A DNA stretch of 64,000 bases from Cymbidium sinense. Taxonomy: Eukaryota > Streptophyta > Magnoliopsida > Asparagales > Orchidaceae. Shown piece by piece: positions 58,342 to 64,000 of this stretch (positions are counted from its first letter, which is position 1; every line of letters begins with the position of its first letter). The position numbers and the translations under genes were made by a program. The notes beneath the pieces are model-generated. The model saw nothing but the letters and a program-made list of their open reading frames with translations. It had not been told where the DNA came from and searched no databases. The stretch is taken from positions 152,731,009 to 152,795,008 of the forward strand of contig CM038216.1 of the NCBI GenBank assembly GCA_021442155.1, in the 5' to 3' direction.

Positions 58342-60131
58342 AATTTATTTTATTTTATTGTATATAATATTTGGTGCTTTGTAAGAAAATATGGCAAGTT
58401 AAAGACATGTTCTGGAAATAAATTTTTTGTGTAAAACTGATGATCATTTTGACTATTTATTTGAGGAGTTTAATATTTCGGTGATAGTTTCTTGTATTTG
58501 AACAATGGTTATTTCTGATATTTATTTGAGTTATTACAAATTCTTAATATACTTATGGTAGTTATTTGTGTTGGACTAATGATTATTTTGGATTTATACT
58601 TGTTGCAAGAATTTTATTGTATAAGATCTTAATGTCAAAAATTATCCAACACAAATATGAACACATTATCGTGGAAAAGTTAAGAAAACTAGATAGAACT
58701 TTCACTTGTTCAAAGATCTGTCCTTATGTTTTAGAAGAAGGTGTTTAAACAATATGTAGAAAAATAATATCTCTCCACCCTAGAAGTTTAAAAGCGGCAC
58801 ATCTTAAACATCTTGATCTTGGAGAAACAGTCCTTAAACGATCTCTAGCGAGCTCGATCTTCTCTTCTTTGGCACTGGTGATGAAAGATCGCCTAAACGG
58901 TTGGTTCTAATTTCTTAACGATCTTGAGAACATTTATAGATTTTTTAAGTGGCTATAATTATAAACTCCAACCACTCCCATATATCCTATATGTATTTTG
59001 ATGATTATGCCTTATAATTATGGGTGATCTTGGATTCGTTATTGTACGAGCCTCGACTATAAATATGTCTTTTGGTGACCATTTTATGGATATCCATTTT
59101 CCAATAAACATGATTATTCCCATCTTGATATTTATGTTTAATGCGTTGATTTATTTGTAAGTTCTTTGAAATCGATTAGATCGAGCATTTAAAATGCTCT
59201 TGAGATTCATGATCATTAATTTTAAGGATGTATCATCTATTTGTGCAAATTACTTTAATGTGTTGTTAAATTTTGTACTTATTATTATTTTGGATATTAT
59301 AAGCTAATAAACTAATATGATAAATTATTTTATTGGATGTGAGTTTATTTTTCTAGAAATCTTGAATATGTGCTACGAAAACTCAACCGATCTTAATACA
59401 AAATTAAACAGCTCCAGTGATTTGTTTTAATATACTGTTTTCAACAGCTTTAAAATCTAGATATAAATTGAGCCATTGAGCTGAGCAGTTCAACTGTTGA
59501 GCTGGAGCTGAGTTCAAATTTGAGCGCTAGCAAGTCACAACTTGTCTGAAATTTCTTTTTTTAATTGAGTGCTCTAACTCAGCATTTTTTTTTAACATTT
59601 AAGCTAATTTAATGTCAAATTCTTTTATATATATATAATTTAAATCTTATATGTTTTAATTGATAGCTTTACTCTGTCAATCTAAAATGACTTTTCGTTG
59701 AATTTTATATTTTATTTCCAATCAATACATCTTGAGTTTCATCTTATGATGTACCGACACTTTAAAAAATAAGACGTGCGGTGTCACACGTGCTCGGACC
59801 GCGTGTCGGACAAAGTCACACGCACACAGTCAAATACTCTGACGGAGAAGTGTCTATTTAAAATAAAATTAAAAAAGTAAAGGGATACAAGGTGTCCTAA
59901 ATAAATGAATTAAAATTATATAAAAATATTTTAAATATAATTTTTTATATTTAAAATTATTGTAGAGAGTCTTGAAAATTTAGTGAATAAGATTTGAACT
60001 AAAAATAATAATAATAAGATATATTTATTATAAATAATTAAAATTATAAAAAATTATAATTAAATTTATAAATTTAGAATTCATAATAAATTTTATTCAT
60101 TAAGATTATTAAAGTAGAATAACATAAATTA

Positions 60132-60133
<2 letters not shown>
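58342..60133. other. No gene seen
   Basis: This is AT-rich DNA with no recognisable protein. The plus-strand frame at 58566-58748 has no identifiable domain. A locally CG-richer patch at about 59750-59830 (CACACGTGCTCGGACCGCGT) was not assigned. Confidence 0.45.

Positions 60134-60226
<93 letters not shown>
60134..60226. repeat. (TA)n microsatellite, 93 bp
   Basis: An uninterrupted alternating TA tract, the longest in the window. Confidence 0.97.
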
Positions 60227-60228
<2 letters not shown>

Positions 60229-60339
60229 CTTAAGTAATTAATTTAATTTTTTAATTATATGACTTATCATTATTTTTTTAAATATTTTGTTTATTTAATT
60301 TATATATATTATTCTTGTTACGTTCTAAAAAACTTGTAG

Positions 60340-61108
60340 CAGTAGAATAAAACTTCACATCTTAGATTTGTATGGAAATTCAACACGCACACACATAGTT
60401 GAAAAGAGAATAGGAAACTCTAGAATTTTTTTGAAAACCCGGGGTAAAATCACGGACTTAGCTAAGTAAAGATACTTTATATATCAGTTTAAAGTACAGT
60501 TTGAATCTTGATGGCGGGATTACGAGGTTCTATGAAATCTAATAATGAGAATTCAGAATCAAATTACTTATATGATGGTGGTAGTTGGTATGACGTTGGT
60601 GGCAGTCGGCGATGATAATAAATAGTGATCGATAACGGTGTGATAATCAAACTTTCAAATTTCTCGAGCCTCAAGTTCAGCTCATTTTCTTCTTGACAAG
60701 AATGAAGTCATATTTATAGGATTTTGAGAGGGCATTTTGGTCATTGTAGTTAAAATTCCAAAACACTTCATCGAATGGTGTACATCGATTCATTTGATCA
60801 TACATAGTTTTTCGTTGATTTGACCATTCAAATTATCTTCATTTGAGTGGTCTTAGGCTCGTTGGATTTATCTCGTCGAACCGGTTCGATTTGACTATAA
60901 ACACGTCAAAATTGGAAGTCATGTAATCATCCAATTAGTGTCTCGAAATTTTCATATGTAGCTTCCGGGTTTGATTTGAGCTCATTTTGGCTCGATTTGA
61001 CCCGATTCTAGTATTATTGGAGTCATCTCATTGAGATGTTGAATTTGATTAAATATATGCTTTAACTTGAAATATATATTTGACTTATAAATTTTATAGG
61101 GATATATC
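60340..61108 (-). mobile_element. Diverged LTR of the same superfamily, with polypurine tract
   Basis: Read on the minus strand, it starts TGATATATCCC at 61108. It shares the GATTTGACTATAAACAC block with the solo LTR at 11.4-12.3 kb, and has similar order of a downstream TATA-like region and GTCGGCGATG-type CG-rich tract. Directly outside, the minus strand reads AATAGGGGGACAAT (61109-61122), a polypurine tract, so this is a 3' LTR with a scrap of internal sequence. The left end, near 60340, is not exact and no target duplication was found. Confidence 0.7.
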
Positions 61109-61339
61109 AATTGTCCCCCTATTTTTGAATGAAAAAACTCATTTTATTCAAAAATATATAAAATCACTTTAATTAAAAATTATTAGGATATATAATATAT
61201 ATATTATGCGTATCAAATTTATTTATTTATTTACTAATTAGTTATTAATATTTATTTATTTTATTTTATATGTATAAAGTAATAATTTTTATAAATATAT
61301 AAATTATTTTATTATTTTATATTATTATATATATTTTTT

Positions 61340-61935
61340 GTGTGATTATTTTATTTGAAGGAGAGGGGCGGCAGTCCTCTAGATATTATTTTTTAGCATG
61401 TGAGAGAGAGAGAGAGGGAGAGAGAGAGATTGAAAGAGGGGAGTTAATAGGCTCTCTTTTTTGTTCTCATTTTAAGATATGAGAGTGAGAGAGAGAGTGT
61501 GGACAGAAAAATATATATTTTTTGCTTAATTTATTTTCTAAGAAGACGACAAGTTTTTTTTATATAAATATGAATAATTTTTTCTCTTTTTTTTTTAAGA
61601 AGATGAAAAGTTTTTATTTATTTATTATTATTTTTTTAATAAGGAATGTCAAAGATTTTTTCATATTTAAAATATGACAAACTTTTTTTTTATATAAAAT
61701 GAAAAGGTTTTTTAATGAGGTATATCAAGAGATTTTAAATATTTTTTTAATGAGGAATATGAAATGTTTTTTTTTATTTAAAATGTGAATAGTTTTCTCT
61801 TATTTTTTTATGAAGATGAAAAGTTTTTTTTTTTTATGAGGTATGAAGAGGTTTTTTTTAAATGATGAGTATGAAGAGTTTTCTTCATTTTTTTTTTTTT
61901 TTATTTTTTTTTAAAAGAATTTGAAGAGTCATTTT
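61340..61935. other. GA-repeat and T-rich tract with degenerate short repeats
   Basis: GA repeats lie at 61401-61434 and 61488-61498. From about 61540 to 61910 a 30-60-bp T-rich unit carrying ATGAAGATGAAAAGTTTTTT-like words repeats irregularly. It may be the U3 part of a retrotransposon LTR whose TATA box follows. Confidence 0.5.
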
Positions 61936-61941
61936 TTCTAG

Positions 61942-61963
61942 TATAAATACCCCTTAAGGGGTA
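61942..61963 (+). promoter_or_regulatory. TATA box overlapping a perfect 16-bp palindrome
   Basis: TATAAATA at 61942-61949 runs into TACCCCTTAAGGGGTA at 61948-61963, a perfect palindrome. It is followed by an A-rich leader and then a C/T-rich transcribed-looking region, so this is probably the promoter of the retrotransposon that starts coding near 63069. This is inferred from motif and position only. Confidence 0.5.
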
Positions 61964-62084
61964 ATGAAAAATTCACACCTTATTTTTTTACTTCATTTTC
62001 TATGGTAGCCTCAGATCTATCTCTTGGTCGGCTCTCTAGTTCTCCCTGATCTCAGGGTTTCCAACTTACCTAGTTAGGTGGCGC

Positions 62085-63040
62085 GCACCTTGAATTCAAG
62101 CTCCAGTGTGCTTCCTCCACTTCCGCCTTCTTCACTTTGGTAGCCTCCACTAACCTATATAACGTTGTTGACCCATCTCAGCTGTTCTCCCGATCTGGAT
62201 TTTCAAGACTGATGTGTACGCATCCCAAATTCAGGCTCTAGTGTGCTTCCGCCTTCTTCTCTTTGGTAGCCTCAATTAACTTGTATAACTTGATCTAACC
62301 CCTCTCATAGCTCCAGTTCTCCCCGTCGGTTTCCAATGGTTATGCGGCATGCATCCTAGACTCGTCTTCTTCTCTTTGGTAGCCTCCACTAAAGTGGCGG
62401 TCACCCTCTGTGCTCAGTTCTCCGATCTCGGAGTTTTCTAACACAGTTAGGTGGGGTGCATCCCAAATTCAGGCTCCAGTGTGCTTCCACTTTCTTCTCT
62501 TTGGTAGCCTCCACTAACCTGTATAACGGTGTCGACCCCTCTCACAGACTCCAGTTCTCCCCGATCTCGGGGTTTCCAACTGACCTAGTTAGGCGGCGTA
62601 TCCCAAATTCAGGCTCTAGTGTGCTTCCGTCTTCTTCTCTTTAGTAGCATTCATTAACTTATATAATGGTGTTGACCCCTCTCGTAGGGTCCAGTTCTCC
62701 CCGATCTCGGGGTTTCCAAGTGACCTGGTTAGGCAGCATGCATCCCGAATTTAGGCTCTAGTGTGCTTCTGCTTTCTTATCTTTGGTAGCCTCCACTAAC
62801 TAATATAGCAGTGCTGACCCCTCTTATAGGCTCCAGTTATCCCCGATCTTATGGTTTCCAGCTGACTTGGTTAGGCGTCGCGCTCCTGAATTCAGGCTCC
62901 AGTGTGCATCTACTTTCTTCTCTTTGGTAGCCTCTACTAACTTGAATAATAGTGTTGACCCCACTCAGACTGATTCTCCCATCTCGGGGTTTCCAACGAC
63001 TGGTTTGGCACATCTCAATTGCTCTAGTGTGCTTACAATT
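62085..63040 (+). repeat. Tandem array, about 7 units of roughly 140 bp
   Basis: Each unit contains AATTCAGGCTC(C/T)AGTGTGC, CTTCTCTTTGGTAGCCTCCA, a GTTGACCCCTCTC-like word, CAGTTCTCCCCGATCTCGGG and GTTAGGCGGCG. Starts lie near 62095, 62230, 62360 (shortened), 62466, 62606, 62748 and 62889. The frames at 62456-62644 and the minus-strand 62849-63142 read through the repeat. The array lies between a candidate promoter and a retrotransposon reading frame, that is, in a presumed leader. Confidence 0.92.
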
Positions 63041-63068
63041 CTGAAGAATATTTTCATGGGTGAACATC

Positions 63069-64000
63069 TTCCCACATATATCACAATGTCCAAAGATTCT
63101 CAAGCAAAGTTTGCACAAGATGATGAGTTGCAGAAGAATCAAGGGACGGAGAGATCCGATGATGTAATGCCAACTATCAGCAATGATACTTTGATAATCT
63201 TTAGAAAAAAGTTTTATTTTTCAAATAATTTAGTGGCTATTCCTCCTCAAAGATCGCAGTGAGCTTGTTCTCCTCCATCGGGGTACCTTACTATTTATAA
63301 GATGAGCTTACTTGCAAGTCTTCGATTTCCTTTGGCTCTTGAGCTGATCATTATTTTATCATCATTGAAGAATTGTTTATCTCAATTTTTTCTCGAGCTA
63401 TGACAATCATTATAGGGTTGATCATTTTCTTTAAAATGTGTGGTGCAACGCTTACTCCAGAGGTTTTGGCGAAGATGTGTAAATTCACTTGTGATGTGCA
63501 TGGTCGAATTTCTTGTAGGAGTAAATGGTTAAGTTTTCATACAAAAGATCTTCCAAGAAATTGGACAAATAGATTCTTCTTTATAAAAATTAGTAGAGGA
63601 TTCTTGAAAAGTGGGAAAAACTGAAAGAAATATCCTCCTCCCAAGTAACTGAAGAAGATATATTTAAGGCTCTTAACATTGCAAAAGTCAAAGATCTTCG
63701 ATATGAGACCCGCTATATTAATAAACATGTGAAGGAAGAATCCATATTCAAAATTGGCCTTTCAATTCAAACTGGGAGATCTCATGCTCTTATGCTGAAG
63801 AAGTCTGATAAGGGTAAGGAAAGATCTAATCTCGCTCTGCAGTATCCTCTAAATGACCAATACGAGAATGTGTAGCAATTCTTTCCAAGAGAAAAAAGTC
63901 GGGTGACCCACATGTCAAATCCTCTAATAAGAGCTGTGAAATGAACCAGTCAAAAATTTATATTCCAGAAGAAGTGTTAAATCACACATGTAGTGGGCGC
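63069..64000 (+). pseudogene. Start of a gypsy-type retrotransposon ORF, runs off the window
   Basis: A candidate start occurs around 63088 (MSKDSQAKFAQ). Frames then shift repeatedly. Segments near 63310-63420 (SLLASLRFPLALELI) and 63500-63600 (LPRNWTNRFFFIKISRGF) resemble the N-terminal putative-gypsy-transposon domain common in plant retroelement gag ORFs, where an R-F-P-L-x-P-type stretch is followed by a W-K-x-R-F-F-F-type stretch. Identification is by pattern only. No pol domain is inside the window. Confidence 0.45.

Noticed and set aside
59750..59830. CG-richer patch as a possible gene fragment or promoter
   Set aside because: Too short, with no frame or motif to support it.
62456..63262. 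Plus-strand frames with repeated LQCASTFFSLVASTN
   Set aside because: Translation of the 140-bp tandem array; the phrase repeats with the DNA unit.

Overview
This window is nuclear DNA from a flowering plant. It is strongly AT-rich, with one interrupted gene surrounded by nested and decaying transposons of typical plant families (CACTA, Mutator-like, RTE LINE, SINE, Ty3/gypsy, solo LTRs, long TA microsatellites). There is no bacterial or organellar gene block, tRNA or rRNA. The only host gene has a very GC-rich first exon and AT-richer later exons; that 5' to 3' gradient, with the very long repeat-filled introns, suggests a non-grass monocot. This is an inference and no species is assigned.

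The gene is a class II KNOX (KNAT3/4/5-type TALE homeobox) gene on the + strand. It has six exons: 22254-22877, 35946-36066, 37553-37744, 37814-37945, 38874-39010 and 39076-39115. Exon 1 carries KNOX1, the end of exon 1 plus exon 2 carry KNOX2, exons 3-4 carry ELK, and exons 4-5 carry the homeodomain. Intron 1 is about 13 kb and holds an antisense RTE LINE and about 6 kb of degenerate tandem repeat. Exon 3 lacks one AG of an expected GAGAG, which creates an in-frame TGA at 37690. As written, the product would stop at about 294 residues with both KNOX domains but no ELK or homeodomain. The next intron is a 69-nt GC-AG intron that is open in frame, and the intron 1 acceptor is duplicated 31 bp apart.

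Left arm (1-22 kb): AT-rich DNA with two local tandem duplications, a solo LTR with 5-bp target duplications (11420-12287), a decayed CACTA element with TNP2-type transposase (12919-16472), a 5'-truncated RTE tail directly after it, and a SINE with an 18-bp target duplication (18800-18987).

Right arm (39-64 kb): a decayed Ty3/gypsy element on the minus strand (about 41.2-47.0 kb) with an internal 704-bp tandem duplication; a 1373-bp palindromic Mutator-like element (47212-48584) with a 9-bp target duplication and an empty site in a neighbouring duplicate; and an 8189-bp Mutator-like element (49075-57263) with terminal inverted repeats, a perfect 9-bp target duplication, a transposase gene and a plant-mobile-domain gene. 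After these come a second solo LTR of the same family as the first but in opposite orientation (57431-58336), a third diverged LTR next to a polypurine tract, a roughly 140-bp x 7 tandem array, and the start of another retrotransposon that runs off the window.

All boundaries come from reading the sequence by eye. Those with matching target duplications are firm; the others are approximate.
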